Below are positions 25,695-34,503 of a stretch of 43,017 nt of DNA, in pieces; positions within the stretch are counted from its first letter, which is position 1, and the number at the start of each line of letters is the position of its first letter. The translations under genes were made by a program, and so were the position numbers. The DNA lies in NCBI GenBank assembly GCA_013152355.1, contig JAADGO010000012.1, positions 1-43,017 on the forward strand, read 5' to 3'. The DNA is from Chlorobiota bacterium (GTDB taxonomy: Bacteria; Bacteroidota; Bacteroidia; Bacteroidales; Prolixibacteraceae). The notes under the pieces are model-generated. The model was not told the origin of the DNA. It was given only the letters and a program-made list of their open reading frames with translations, and searched no databases.

Positions 25695-26681
25695 ATGAAA
25701 GAAGTTCTTACATATTTATTTTCAGGCAATAAGCTAAGCCGCGAAAAAGCAAAAGAAGTATTGTTTGAGGTGGGGCAGGGACGTCACTCCGAGGCAGAGT
25801 TTGCTTCGTTGCTAACCGTTTATTTAATGCGCCCGGTCACGTCTGACGAGTTGGCGGGTTTCCGTGATGCCATGCTCGATTTATGCCTTTTCACCGACCT
25901 GTCGGGATACAATGCCATTGACGTAGTAGGTACGGGCGGCGATGGGAAAAATACATTTAATATTTCTACACTTGCTGCATTTGTTATTGCCGGAGCAGGG
26001 TTTAAGGTGGCAAAACACGGTAATTATGCCATCTCTTCCAATTGCGGTTCTTCCAATGTTTTGGAACACCTGGGTTACCAATTCAGCAACGACACAGTGA
26101 AATTGAAAAGCGAACTGGATTCTGCCGGGATTTGTTTCCTACACGCCCCGCTTTTCCATCCGGCGATGAAACATATTGCCCCTGTGAGGCGGGCGTTGAA
26201 GGTAAAGACATTCTTCAATATCCTGGGGCCGATGGTAAACCCGTCCTTCCCAAAATATCAGCTTTTGGGGGTTTATAACCTTGATGTATTTGATCTTTAC
26301 AAAGAAGTATATAAATCATCCGACATAAGTTATTACATCATCAACAGCCTGGATGGGTACGATGAAGTCTCACTCACCAACGGGATACGATATGTTTCAA
26401 ACAATTCGGAAGGAGTTCTTCACCCATCCGATTTTGGTTTTGACAGGGTAAAACCTGAAGAACTGTTTGGCGGAGATAATGTTGAAGAAGCAGCCAAAGT
26501 GTTTACAGGTATTTTAAAAAGGGAAGGAACAACTCCTCAGAACAATGTTGTAATTGCTAACGCAGCCCTCGGGCTAAAGTCTATCCTGCCTGAAAAAGGG
26601 TTGTTGGAGTGCGTTGAGATTGCAAATGATTCATTAAAGAGTGGCAAAGCATTTCAGGCATTTCAAAAGTTAATCGCTTAA
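25695..26681 (+). CDS. trpD: Anthranilate phosphoribosyltransferase
   Basis: TrpD joins anthranilate with PRPP. This 328-residue protein has the PRPP-binding VGTGGDGKNTFNIST, KHGNYAISSNCGSSNVLE for substrate and diphosphate binding, and the HPAMKHIAPVRRALKVKTFFNILGPMVNP stretch (about 157-185) that holds the conserved anthranilate-binding Arg. It is a stand-alone TrpD, not fused to TrpG. The stop codon is 2 bases before the trpC start, implying translational coupling. Confidence 0.98.
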   Translation: MKEVLTYLFSGNKLSREKAKEVLFEVGQGRHSEAEFASLLTVYLMRPVTSDELAGFRDAMLDLCLFTDLSGYNAIDVVGTGGDGKNTFNISTLAAFVIAGAGFKVAKHGNYAISSNCGSSNVLEHLGYQFSNDTVKLKSELDSAGICFLHAPLFHPAMKHIAPVRRALKVKTFFNILGPMVNPSFPKYQLLGVYNLDVFDLYKEVYKSSDISYYIINSLDGYDEVSLTNGIRYVSNNSEGVLHPSDFGFDRVKPEELFGGDNVEEAAKVFTGILKREGTTPQNNVVIANAALGLKSILPEKGLLECVEIANDSLKSGKAFQAFQKLIA

Positions 26682-26683
26682 TT

Positions 26684-27478
26684 ATGGCAATACTTGATAA
26701 AATAATAGAGACAAAAAGAGTCGAGGTCAAAAACCTGAAAAAAATAACATCAATCCGGGAACTGTGCCAGATACCTATGTATAGCCGAAGGTGCAACTCG
26801 CTGGTTAAAAGCCTGTTGTCTTCAAATGCTTCCGGGATTATTGCCGAGTTCAAACAAAAATCACCATCAAAAGGAGTAATTAATGAATCTGGCTTTGTGG
26901 AAGAGGTTACCAAAGGCTATGTTGCTGCCGGAGCTTCGGGGTTGTCAGTATTAACCGATTTTGAATATTTTGGAGGTAACATGGTTAACCTGGTGAAAGC
27001 CCGTGAGGCTAATCCCGGCACTCCCCTGCTCAGGAAAGATTTTATGGTCGACCCAATACAAATTTATGAAGCGAAAGCCTATGGTGCAGATGTGATTTTG
27101 CTCATTGCCGCCTGCCTCGAAAGTAACCAGTTGAAGGAGTTGGCTCAAACCGCCAAAGAAATTGGGCTGGAAGTATTGGTTGAGGTACATAATGAACAAG
27201 AGCTGGGAAAAATTGAAGGCAAAGTTGACCTGATAGGTGTTAACAACCGTAACCTGAAAACATTTGAGGTGGATATTGAAACGTCTATCAGATTAAGTAC
27301 CCTGATTCCTGAAAGTGTCGTGAAAATCTCGGAAAGTGGATTATCCGAAGCAAAAAGCATAGTACACCTTCGGGAGAATGGCTTTGATGGGTTTTTAATT
27401 GGCGAAACCTTTATGAAAACAAGCAACCCGGCAAAAGCCTGTAATGAGTTTATTTCAGAGGTAAAAAAAATATATTAA
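26684..27478 (+). CDS. trpC: Indole-3-glycerol phosphate synthase
   Basis: TrpC closes the indole ring of CdRP with loss of CO2. The 264-residue TIM barrel shows IAEFKQKSPSKG (catalytic Glu and Lys), SVLTDFEYFGG, LLRKDFMVDPIQIYEAKAYGAD (catalytic Lys), VEVHNEQEL, IGVNNRNLKTFEVD and ISESGLSE, so the active site is complete. It is mono-functional, with trpF as a separate gene. The 69-base gap to trpF is larger than most in this operon and contains a 16-codon ORF (27483-27533) with no recognisable features. Confidence 0.98.
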   Translation: MAILDKIIETKRVEVKNLKKITSIRELCQIPMYSRRCNSLVKSLLSSNASGIIAEFKQKSPSKGVINESGFVEEVTKGYVAAGASGLSVLTDFEYFGGNMVNLVKAREANPGTPLLRKDFMVDPIQIYEAKAYGADVILLIAACLESNQLKELAQTAKEIGLEVLVEVHNEQELGKIEGKVDLIGVNNRNLKTFEVDIETSIRLSTLIPESVVKISESGLSEAKSIVHLRENGFDGFLIGETFMKTSNPAKACNEFISEVKKIY

Positions 27479-27547
27479 TAATATGTGCATGATTAGCGAA
27501 GTCCTTACCAGGAGTAAAAGCCTTAATAAGTAAGTTCAGTAAAAAAC

Positions 27548-28183
27548 ATGAAAAAAGAACTTAAAATAAAAGTATGCGGGATGAAGTTCCCCGATAATAT
27601 GGCAGCTGTTTCAACACTGCCTGTCGATATGCTGGGATTCATCTTTTACCCTCCATCAAAAAGGTATATTGGGAATATATTGCCCAAAGAAGGAGTCCGG
27701 CTGTTCAATACATCAAAAGAAAAGGTTGGGGTATTTGTAAATGAAAAGAGTGAGGTTATAATATCTTTTATTAAAAAGTTCAGGCTTAATTCCATTCAGT
27801 TGCATGGTGATGAAAGCCCTGAGTATTGCAGGCAATTAAAATCAACAGGAATAAAGGCTGTCAAAGCTTTCCGGGTAAACGAAACATTCGACTTCGAAAC
27901 AACATCGGCATACCTCAATACCGTTGACCTGTTTTTATTTGACACAAAAGCTGAACAACCGGGAGGTACCGGGGAAAAATTTGATTGGCAGGTACTGGAA
28001 AATTATCATTATTCCACCCCCTTTTTGCTCAGCGGGGGGATACAACCCGAAGATACCGGTGAAATAAAACAGATTAGCCACCCAATGCTATACGGTGTTG
28101 ACCTGAACAGTGGCTTTGAAGATGAGCCGGGTTTGAAGAATATAGGGAAATTAGAAGCATTTATAAAAATATTAAAACAATAA
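27548..28183 (+). CDS. trpF: Phosphoribosylanthranilate isomerase
   Basis: TrpF carries out the Amadori rearrangement of PRA to CdRP. The 211-residue barrel has the catalytic Cys in [10 protein letters not shown] and the Asp in [42 protein letters not shown] and GVDLNSGFE make up the phosphate-binding and core strands. Where most relatives have SSG-E here the sequence is LNSGFE, a usual variation. The stop codon is 4 bases before the GTG start of trpB. Confidence 0.97.
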   Translation: MKKELKIKVCGMKFPDNMAAVSTLPVDMLGFIFYPPSKRYIGNILPKEGVRLFNTSKEKVGVFVNEKSEVIISFIKKFRLNSIQLHGDESPEYCRQLKSTGIKAVKAFRVNETFDFETTSAYLNTVDLFLFDTKAEQPGGTGEKFDWQVLENYHYSTPFLLSGGIQPEDTGEIKQISHPMLYGVDLNSGFEDEPGLKNIGKLEAFIKILKQ

Positions 28184-28187
28184 AAAC

Positions 28188-29369
28188 GTGGACTACCAGG
28201 TAGATGAGAAAGGATATTACGGAGAATTCGGAGGGGCATGGATTCCTGAGATGATGTATTCGAATATCGAAGAATTACGTAAACGATACCTTGAGATCAT
28301 TTATTCTTCGAAATTCCAGGAGGAATTCACCAGCCTCCTGAAGAATTATGTCGGCAGGCCCTCTCCACTTTATTTTGCGAAGCGTTTGTCAGCGCATTAT
28401 GGCACAGATATATACCTGAAACGTGAAGACCTTAACCACACAGGGTCGCATAAACTGAACAACACCATCGGGCAGATTTTATTGGCCGAGAAGCTGGGTA
28501 AAACCCGTATTATTGCTGAAACCGGGGCCGGGCAGCATGGAGTAGCCACTGCAACCGTATGTGCCCTGAAAGGAATAAAATGCGTGGTTTACATGGGGGC
28601 TCTTGATGTGGGGCGGCAGGCTCCGAATGTAAAAAAAATGAAGATGCTGGGGGCTGAGGTTGTCCCTGTTTACAGTGGGAATAAAACACTGAAAGATGCC
28701 ACCAACGAAGCTATGCGCGACTGGATCAACAACCCGGTTGATACGCATTATATTATTGGCTCGGTGGTAGGGCCGCATCCATACCCTGACATGGTTGCGC
28801 GTTTCCAGGCAATTATCAGCGAAGAGATAAAATGGCAATTGGATGAACAAACGGGCAATGAACTGCCAACCCGGATTTTGGCCTGTGTAGGTGGGGGAAG
28901 CAATGCAGCAGGTGCATTTTATCATTTCCTGGAAGACCGGGAAGTGGAACTGATCGGTGTGGAAGCTGCCGGGAAAGGAATCGACACCAATGAAACTGCT
29001 GCTACGTTAACAGTTGGTTCGCCGGGAGTGCTGCATGCCAGCAAAACCATGTTGATGCAAAATGCCGATGGGCAAATTACCGAACCATATTCTATTTCGG
29101 CAGGGCTCGATTACCCGGGGATAGGGCCAATGCATGCCCACCTGTTTAAAACGGGCAGGGCAAAATACCTTTATGCTACCGACAAGGAGGTTTTAACAGC
29201 AGCCCTTCTTATTACGCAAAAAGAGGGGATTATCCCGGCCCTGGAATCGGCACATGCTCTGGCAGCACTGGAAAAGGCCGAATTTGCAAAAGATGATGTA
29301 ACAGTCGTCAACCTGTCGGGCAGGGGAGATAAGGACATGGAGACGTATTTAAATTATTTTGGGTACTGA
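28188..29369 (+). CDS. trpB: Tryptophan synthase beta chain
   Basis: TrpB condenses indole with serine using PLP. The 393-residue sequence begins with a GTG codon, giving [18 protein letters not shown]. The PLP Lys is K89 in [17 protein letters not shown], the phosphate loop [16 protein letters not shown] and SGRGDKD are all present. The canonical catalytic Glu is in AETGAGQHG. It is the standard TrpB1 type that partners with TrpA. The TGA stop overlaps an ATG (TGATG at 29367-29371) that opens a 30-codon ORF before trpA. Confidence 0.98.
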   Translation: MDYQVDEKGYYGEFGGAWIPEMMYSNIEELRKRYLEIIYSSKFQEEFTSLLKNYVGRPSPLYFAKRLSAHYGTDIYLKREDLNHTGSHKLNNTIGQILLAEKLGKTRIIAETGAGQHGVATATVCALKGIKCVVYMGALDVGRQAPNVKKMKMLGAEVVPVYSGNKTLKDATNEAMRDWINNPVDTHYIIGSVVGPHPYPDMVARFQAIISEEIKWQLDEQTGNELPTRILACVGGGSNAAGAFYHFLEDREVELIGVEAAGKGIDTNETAATLTVGSPGVLHASKTMLMQNADGQITEPYSISAGLDYPGIGPMHAHLFKTGRAKYLYATDKEVLTAALLITQKEGIIPALESAHALAALEKAEFAKDDVTVVNLSGRGDKDMETYLNYFGY

Positions 29370-29461
29370 TGTGTGGGAAGATTGCTCCTCCACCAGGTTG
29401 CCAAAACGGATGCCACCATGCCATACCAAAAGAATTATGGCTGAGGTATCTTCAATTTTAA
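29369..29461 (+). CDS. Possible 30-aa ORF between trpB and trpA
   Basis: The ATG overlaps the trpB stop codon in TGATG. The 30-codon frame (starts [17 protein letters not shown], ends WLRYLQF) closes 11 bases before the trpA ATG and is in a different frame from trpA. It has three Cys and two adjacent His. No family is recognised. It fills an otherwise unexplained 103-base gap and could serve only to carry ribosomes from trpB to trpA. It may equally be chance. Confidence 0.3.
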   Translation: MCGKIAPPPGCQNGCHHAIPKELWLRYLQF

Positions 29462-29472
29462 AGAAAAACACT

Positions 29473-30249
29473 ATGAATAATAGGATTAACCAACTCTTTG
29501 CAGCAAAAAAAGAAAATATATTATCGGTATATTTTACAGCCGGATACCCCAAATTGAACGATACGGGAAGCATTATTTATGAACTGGAAAAATCAGGAGC
29601 CGACCTGGTCGAAGTAGGTATCCCCTTCTCAGACCCGACCGCCGATGGCCCGGTTATCCAGCAAAGCAGCCATAAGGCACTGGAAAACGGCATGACCCTG
29701 AACTTGCTGTTTGAGCAACTGGCAGGCATCCGTGAGAAAGTATCCATTCCGCTTATTTTAATGGGGTACTTCAACCCGGTTTACCAATTTGGAGTAAAGG
29801 AGTTTTGTGAAAAATGCAATGAAACCGGCATTGACGGAGCTATCCTCCCCGACCTGCCCCTCGATGAGTACCTGGAAAACTACCAGCCTTTTTTCGAAAA
29901 AAACAACCTGCATAATATACTACTTATCACACCACAAACATCAGATAGCCGGATCAGGCAGGTAGATGCGGCCTCTACCGGGTTTATTTATATGGTTTCA
30001 TCGTCATCTACCACCGGGAAGAACCAGAAAGTGGAGGACTTCCATCAGGATTACTTCGAGAGGGTAAATAAGCTGAACTTAAAGAATCCACGATTAATCG
30101 GCTTTGGGATTTCGGATAAAGCAACCTTTAATAATGCCTGTAAATATGCAAGCGGGGCAATTATCGGGACTGCTTTTATTAAATCTTTTAACAAAAAAGA
30201 ACCTGTTACTGAAAGCATCCCAAAATTTATAAAGAGTATTATTGGATAA
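29473..30249 (+). CDS. trpA: Tryptophan synthase alpha chain
   Basis: TrpA splits indole-3-glycerol phosphate and channels indole to TrpB. The 258-residue protein has the two catalytic acids E47 (LVEVGIPFSDP) and D58 (DPTADGPVIQ). It also has the FNPVYQFG loop, LPDLPLDE, TPQTSDSRI and the phosphate-binding FGISDKATF and GAIIGTAFI. The start at 29473 (MNNRINQLF) is chosen because homologues start here; the frame is open farther upstream to 29359, but that part is not family-like and overlaps trpB. It is the last gene of the operon; no clear terminator follows. Confidence 0.97.
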   Translation: MNNRINQLFAAKKENILSVYFTAGYPKLNDTGSIIYELEKSGADLVEVGIPFSDPTADGPVIQQSSHKALENGMTLNLLFEQLAGIREKVSIPLILMGYFNPVYQFGVKEFCEKCNETGIDGAILPDLPLDEYLENYQPFFEKNNLHNILLITPQTSDSRIRQVDAASTGFIYMVSSSSTTGKNQKVEDFHQDYFERVNKLNLKNPRLIGFGISDKATFNNACKYASGAIIGTAFIKSFNKKEPVTESIPKFIKSIIG

Positions 30250-30274
30250 TCCTATTCGCTAAAAAACAATCCCC

Positions 30275-30294
30275 TTTAACTTTAAACAACTTCA
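30275..30294 (+). repeat. GTTTAAA-family intergenic repeat, copy 2
   Basis: TTTAACTTTAAACAACTTCA is identical to the copies at 11683 and 36926, in the same orientation, here 26 bases after the trpA stop codon. Confidence 0.75.
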
Positions 30295-30440
30295 TATTCA
30301 GATAACATCCGATAATTCAGCAGGATATAAAGAATTAATTGGTTTTTATTTGTTAAATAGTGTTAATCTATATTCTACAACATACTAAAACCGGCCGTAT
30401 TTTGTTATTTTCAAAGCAAGTTCATTAAAACAGATTAGCT

Positions 30441-30632
30441 ATGTTTGAATACGCGAAAATAATTCTGCCAAAAGTTAGTTTTAGTAAACAACTGTTCAGG
30501 AAAGAGCTCCTAAAGTGTATCAGCTGGGTTGAAAAGGGGGAGGTAGAGAATTTACGCAACTGGTGTTTCGAAAACTTTGGGGAGATATACCCCGACATTC
30601 TGGAGGAAGTATTTTCGGGTATTGCCGCATAA
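30441..30632 (+). CDS. Small conserved hypothetical protein (63 aa)
   Basis: The 63-residue sequence MFEYAKIILPKVSF, KQLFRKELLKCISW, NLRNWCFENFGEIYPDILEEVF follows a pattern I recognise as a short, well-conserved cytosolic protein of Bacteroidota with unknown function. The start (M-F-E-Y), the WC-x-x-xFG motif and the length match. There is no signal or membrane segment; it looks fully helical. It stands alone between trpA and a convergent aminotransferase gene. Confidence 0.7.
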   Translation: MFEYAKIILPKVSFSKQLFRKELLKCISWVEKGEVENLRNWCFENFGEIYPDILEEVFSGIAA

Positions 30633-30674
30633 TATGAACCTTGTACTGCTGCAGGCCTTATGCTTTTCACTGAA

Positions 30675-30692
30675 CAGGTTAGCCCTAACCTG
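30675..30692. terminator. Inverted repeat between convergent genes
   Basis: CAGGTTA-GCCC-TAACCTG is a perfect 7-bp stem with a tetraloop between the 63-aa gene and the 3' end of the aminotransferase gene. There is no T tract, so the terminator role is only suggested by its position. Confidence 0.4.
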
Positions 30693-30767
30693 CATCATTC
30701 AGTTTTGGCAATATATACCCAAAAATAATCAATATTAATAATTTGCTCGCAGCTGATCCCCCAATGT

Positions 30768-31997
30768 TTATTCAACAACATTCTCCTGGTATTTTGGCCT
30801 CACCTTGCTCCCCGGGTATACCTTCAATGCTTCTTCCAATATTTTCAGGCATACAGCCAGGCTTTCCTTTTCCAGGACATAAGCGATCCTGACCTCATCT
30901 TTGCCAAGCCCCGATTGGGTATAGAAGCCGGAAGCAGGAGCCAGGAACAACGTTTGGTTCTCATACTCGAAATCTGTTAACAGCCACTGGCAAAACTTGT
31001 CAGCATCATTAACCGGCAACCTGGCTACCGTGTAAAAGGCACCCATCGGTATAGGGGAATATACGCCGTCAATCCTGTTTAAACCGTCAATTAAAAATTT
31101 CCTTCTTTCTACATACTCGTTATAAGTATTGAGCATGTATTCACCATCGTCATCCAATGAAGCCTCGGCTGCAATTTGCCCGATTAACGGAGGGCTCAAC
31201 CGTGCCTGGCAAAACTTCATCAGGTTCTTCTTCACCTCTTCATTTTTACATACTAAAGCACCAATACGCAATCCACATTCACTGTAGCGTTTGGATACTG
31301 AATCTACAAGGATCACATTTTGTTCGATGCCGTCTAAATGAAAAGCTGAAATATAAGGAGCTCCGGTATAGCAGAATTCCCGGTAAACTTCATCAGAAAA
31401 AAGGAATAAATCGTATTTCTTAACCAGGTCACGTATTTTGTTCATTTCGTCCCTGGTATACAAGTAACCGGTCGGGTTGTTTGGGTTGCATATCATAAAC
31501 CCTTTGGTCCTGGAGGTTATCAGTTTTTCAAATTTCTCAACCGGAGGCAATGCAAAACCTTCGTCAATTTTTGCGGCAATTGATTTAATAACTGCTCCTG
31601 CAACAATAGCAAATGCTTCATAGTTGGCGTATGCAGGCTCGGGGACAATGATTTCATCGCCCGGGTCGAGGCATGCCATAAATGCAAAAGTAACTGCCTC
31701 ACTTCCGCCTGTGGTAACTATTATATCATCCGCATCAACATTGATGTTAAATTTATGGTAGTACTTTGCCAATTTCTCCCGGTAAGACTTTATTCCGTCA
31801 CTTGGCGTATATTCCAATATCTTCCGGTCAATCGACCTAATTGCATCAATTGCACTTTGCGGCGTTTGAATATCAGGCTGCCCAATGTTCAAATGATATA
31901 CCTTCCTCCCCATTTCCTTAGCCTTATTGGCATAAGGAACCAATTTCCTGATAGGAGAATCCGGCATTAATCTTCCTCTTTCTGAAGTAACTGGCAT
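30768..31997 (-). CDS. PLP-dependent aminotransferase, class I
   Basis: This is a 409-residue fold-type I aminotransferase of the aspartate/aromatic/alanine group. Diagnostic parts are HLNIGQPDIQTP near the start, TTGGSEAVTFAF (PLP phosphate loop), CNPNNPTGYLYTRDE (cofactor Asn), FSDEVYREFCY (Asp and Tyr contacting PLP), the Schiff-base Lys in SVSKRYSECGLRIG, and a late Arg in DEVRIAY for the substrate carboxylate. Substrate cannot be fixed from sequence; similar Bacteroidota proteins are called pyridoxal phosphate-dependent aminotransferase. The start at 31997 (MPVTSERGRLMPDSPIRKL) is preferred over 32036, whose extra residues are not family-like. It is divergent from ald, and alanine/pyruvate could be a shared link, which is only speculation. 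Confidence 0.93.
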   Translation of the reverse strand: MPVTSERGRLMPDSPIRKLVPYANKAKEMGRKVYHLNIGQPDIQTPQSAIDAIRSIDRKILEYTPSDGIKSYREKLAKYYHKFNINVDADDIIVTTGGSEAVTFAFMACLDPGDEIIVPEPAYANYEAFAIVAGAVIKSIAAKIDEGFALPPVEKFEKLITSRTKGFMICNPNNPTGYLYTRDEMNKIRDLVKKYDLFLFSDEVYREFCYTGAPYISAFHLDGIEQNVILVDSVSKRYSECGLRIGALVCKNEEVKKNLMKFCQARLSPPLIGQIAAEASLDDDGEYMLNTYNEYVERRKFLIDGLNRIDGVYSPIPMGAFYTVARLPVNDADKFCQWLLTDFEYENQTLFLAPASGFYTQSGLGKDEVRIAYVLEKESLAVCLKILEEALKVYPGSKVRPKYQENVVE

Positions 31998-32306
31998 ATA
32001 ATAATAAGATAATATTAAAAAAGCGCTAAGATACAACTTACAGTTTGAAATTAAAACAATGTAATTTGTTTTAAAGTATAGTATTATAAATAATTTAACC
32101 TGTATGTTTCCCGTGAAAAAGCATAATTGGCTATTTATGTGGGGGATAATCAGATTAACCCCTGAAAACGAAACAGAAACCAGGCTTTTGGAACATTATT
32201 TTTTATCCTTCGTTTCGTTATCATTTAAATAAAAAAAGCTTATTTTTATCATGTTTTTAAAATAAATTGATATTTAGTTTTGGATTAAACTTAAAAGGCC
32301 AATAAT
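31998..32306. other. Divergent intergenic region aminotransferase/ald
   Basis: This 309-base AT-rich spacer has no gene that I can support. It must contain the promoters of both flanking genes. A minus-strand -7-like TATCTTAG (one mismatch) lies at 32026-32033. AACGAAAC (32167-32174) and GTTTCGTT (32212-32219) form an 8-bp inverted repeat separated by 37 bases, which could be a regulator site or a loop-forming structure. Confidence 0.5.
32275..32282 (+). promoter_or_regulatory. -7 element of ald promoter
   Basis: TAGTTTTG matches TAnnTTTG exactly, 25 bases before the ald start codon. Confidence 0.45.
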
Positions 32307-33419
32307 ATGATTATAGGAATACCGAAAGAGATCAAAAATAGCGAAAACAGGGTGGCTTTAATCCCGGCAGGAGCGGCAGAGTTGGTAAAACGCGGACATG
32401 AAGTGTATGTACAGGCATCAGCCGGGGCGGGTAGTGGTTTCCTTGATGATGATTACACCGCTGCAGGTGCAAAGATATTACCTTCGATAGAAGACGTATA
32501 TGGAATAGCCGAGATGATTATTAAGGTAAAAGAACCCATCGAACAAGAATACAGGCTGGTGAAGGAAGGTCAGGTATTATACACCTATTTTCATTTTGCC
32601 TCTTCAGAAAAGCTTACAAAAGCAATGATTGAGAGTAAATCGGTTTGCCTGGCTTATGAAACAGTGGAGCTTGATAACCGTACACTACCTTTATTGATAC
32701 CGATGAGTGAGGTTGCCGGCCGTATGTCAGTCCAGGAAGGTGCAAAATTCCTTGAAAAAACCTTTGGAGGCTATGGGGTATTGCTGGGAGGAGTACCGGG
32801 CGTACCCCCAGCCAAGACCCTTATCATTGGAGGAGGTATTGTTGGTACAGAGGCGGCCAAAATGGCTGCCGGTCTTGGCGCCGATGTTACCATAATGGAT
32901 GTCAGCCTGCCGCGCCTTCGTTACCTGGATGATATTATGCCCGCAAATGTTAAAACAATGATGAGTAACGAATACAATATCCGGGAAATGGTGCAGGTAC
33001 ATGACCTGATTATCGGAGCTGTTTTAATACCGGGGGCAAAAGCACCCAAACTGGTAACCCGCGATATGTTGAAGATAATGAGGGCAGGGACTGTAATGGT
33101 GGACGTGGCTGTAGACCAGGGCGGCTGCTTTGAGACAACAGTTGCCACAACCCATGCCGACCCTACTTTTATAATCGATGATGTGATCCACTATTGTGTG
33201 GCGAACATGCCCGGCGCAGTGCCTCGTACTTCTACGCTGGCACTAACCAATGCAACTTTGCCCTATGCAATCAGGATAGCTGAAAAGGGCTGGAAGAGGG
33301 CATGTGCCGAAGATAGGGCATTGCGGAAAGGATTGAATGTTGTAAACGGCAAAGTAGTTTATGAAGGAGTTGCCGAAGCATTTAACCTTCCTTATGTGGA
33401 AGCAGGAGAGCTACTATAA
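32307..33419 (+). CDS. ald: Alanine dehydrogenase
   Basis: This enzyme catalyses reversible NAD-dependent deamination of L-alanine to pyruvate and ammonia. The 370-residue protein has the standard length and the known active-site residues: R15 (ENRVAL), K75 (KVKEP), H96 (YFHFA) and the catalytic Asp in MVDVAVDQGG. The NAD-binding Rossmann motif is IIGGGIVGTEAA (about 172). The MPGAVPRTST motif near the C-terminus is also typical. Pyridine nucleotide transhydrogenase alpha subunit is related but longer and lacks this full set. It is monocistronic with its own promoter and a strong terminator. Confidence 0.97.
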   Translation: MIIGIPKEIKNSENRVALIPAGAAELVKRGHEVYVQASAGAGSGFLDDDYTAAGAKILPSIEDVYGIAEMIIKVKEPIEQEYRLVKEGQVLYTYFHFASSEKLTKAMIESKSVCLAYETVELDNRTLPLLIPMSEVAGRMSVQEGAKFLEKTFGGYGVLLGGVPGVPPAKTLIIGGGIVGTEAAKMAAGLGADVTIMDVSLPRLRYLDDIMPANVKTMMSNEYNIREMVQVHDLIIGAVLIPGAKAPKLVTRDMLKIMRAGTVMVDVAVDQGGCFETTVATTHADPTFIIDDVIHYCVANMPGAVPRTSTLALTNATLPYAIRIAEKGWKRACAEDRALRKGLNVVNGKVVYEGVAEAFNLPYVEAGELL

Positions 33420-33451
33420 TTCCAAAAAGACACAAATTTCCTAACTATATC

Positions 33452-33480
33452 AGCCCGGTAATCCGCCGGGCTTTTTATTT
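33452..33480 (+). terminator. Terminator after ald
   Basis: AGCCCGG, a seven-base loop and CCGGGCT form a perfect 7-bp GC-rich stem, followed by TTTTATTT. Confidence 0.85.
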
Positions 33481-33544
33481 CTGTTTTAATACCCTATTAT
33501 TACATTCAATTTCTGTATATTTATATTCAATCAGGCATCTGGAA

Positions 33545-34366
33545 ATGAAAATAACTAAAAACAGGCTATACGAAATCATTTTTGAAGCCGATACAAAGGA
33601 AGGAAAGGCCTTTGATATTGTTTTATTGATCGTCATTGTGTTAAGTATTGCTTTTGTAATGCTCGAAAGTGTTGAGTCGATTAATAATCAATACTCAAAA
33701 GTCTTAAAGGTATCTGAGTGGATGATCACCGTGATATTTACAATTGAATATATTTTCCGCATAGCCATAGTCAGGAAGCCCTGGAAATACATTACCAGTT
33801 TTTTTGGGGTTATTGACCTTTTATCGGTACTTCCGACCTACCTTAGTTTGATTTTTATTGGAAGCCATAGTCTTGTTGTAATCCGTGTTATCAGGCTTTT
33901 GAGGATTTTCAGGGTTCTTAAATTAAGCCGCTACACCAGTGCCGGGAGAAGCCTCGCTAAAGCATTGTGGGCCAGTCGGGGGAAAATAAGTGTCTTCCTC
34001 TTTTTTGTACTTACTCTGGTAATTATTGTTGGTACTATTATGTATCTGATCGAAGGCGAAGAAAATGGTTTTAACAGCATACCACGTAGTATCTACTGGG
34101 CAATTGTAACATTAACAACAGTGGGCTATGGCGATATTTCCCCGGTTACTCCCCTGGGGCAATTATTAGCCAGTATTGTTATGATTACGGGTTACGCAAT
34201 AATTGCAGTACCCACCGGGATTGTTACGGCCGAGATTATAAAACCTTCGGTAAAAGGCAATACCCAGGTTTGCCCTTATTGCCTTTATGATAAACATGAG
34301 GATCATGCAAAGTTTTGTTTAAGATGCGGTACTGAATTGAATCCTGCTTCCAAAGATACTGGCTGA
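33545..34366 (+). CDS. Voltage-gated-type potassium channel with C-terminal zinc ribbon
   Basis: This 273-residue inner-membrane protein has six membrane segments. S1 is near 24-41, S2 near 58-74 and S3 near 84-105. S4 near 110-130 carries regularly spaced Arg residues (VIRVIRLLRIFRVLKLSR), the voltage-sensor pattern. S5 is near 148-168, and the pore loop holds the K+ selectivity filter TTVGYGD (191-197). S6 is near 205-230. After S6 comes a short zinc ribbon with C243-P-Y-C246 and C258-L-R-C261, unusual for textbook channels though I believe present in some bacterial relatives. The ribbon may couple gating to metal or redox state, or help assembly; this is inference. It is monocistronic, preceded by a -7-like TATATTTA. 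Confidence 0.93.
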   Translation: MKITKNRLYEIIFEADTKEGKAFDIVLLIVIVLSIAFVMLESVESINNQYSKVLKVSEWMITVIFTIEYIFRIAIVRKPWKYITSFFGVIDLLSVLPTYLSLIFIGSHSLVVIRVIRLLRIFRVLKLSRYTSAGRSLAKALWASRGKISVFLFFVLTLVIIVGTIMYLIEGEENGFNSIPRSIYWAIVTLTTVGYGDISPVTPLGQLLASIVMITGYAIIAVPTGIVTAEIIKPSVKGNTQVCPYCLYDKHEDHAKFCLRCGTELNPASKDTG

Positions 34367-34473
34367 TGCCCGGGCTGACGGCTACAAAAAGTAGTCAAGG
34401 GAACCTTTAAAAACAAATCAAAAATTGTGAATATTTAAATGTGGTTATAGGATGGTCGGCAAATCCTATTAGC

Positions 34474-34481
34474 TATATTTG
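34474..34481 (+). promoter_or_regulatory. -7 element of thyA-folA promoter
   Basis: TATATTTG is an exact TAnnTTTG match 23 bases before the thyA ATG at 34504. It excludes the longer in-frame start at 34441. Confidence 0.5.
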
Positions 34482-34503
34482 TTTTAGAATAAAAAAATAT
34501 TGC

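Noticed and set aside
29359-29472. N-terminal extension of trpA (38 residues)
   Set aside because: Not similar to any TrpA N-terminus and overlaps trpB; the family start is at 29473.
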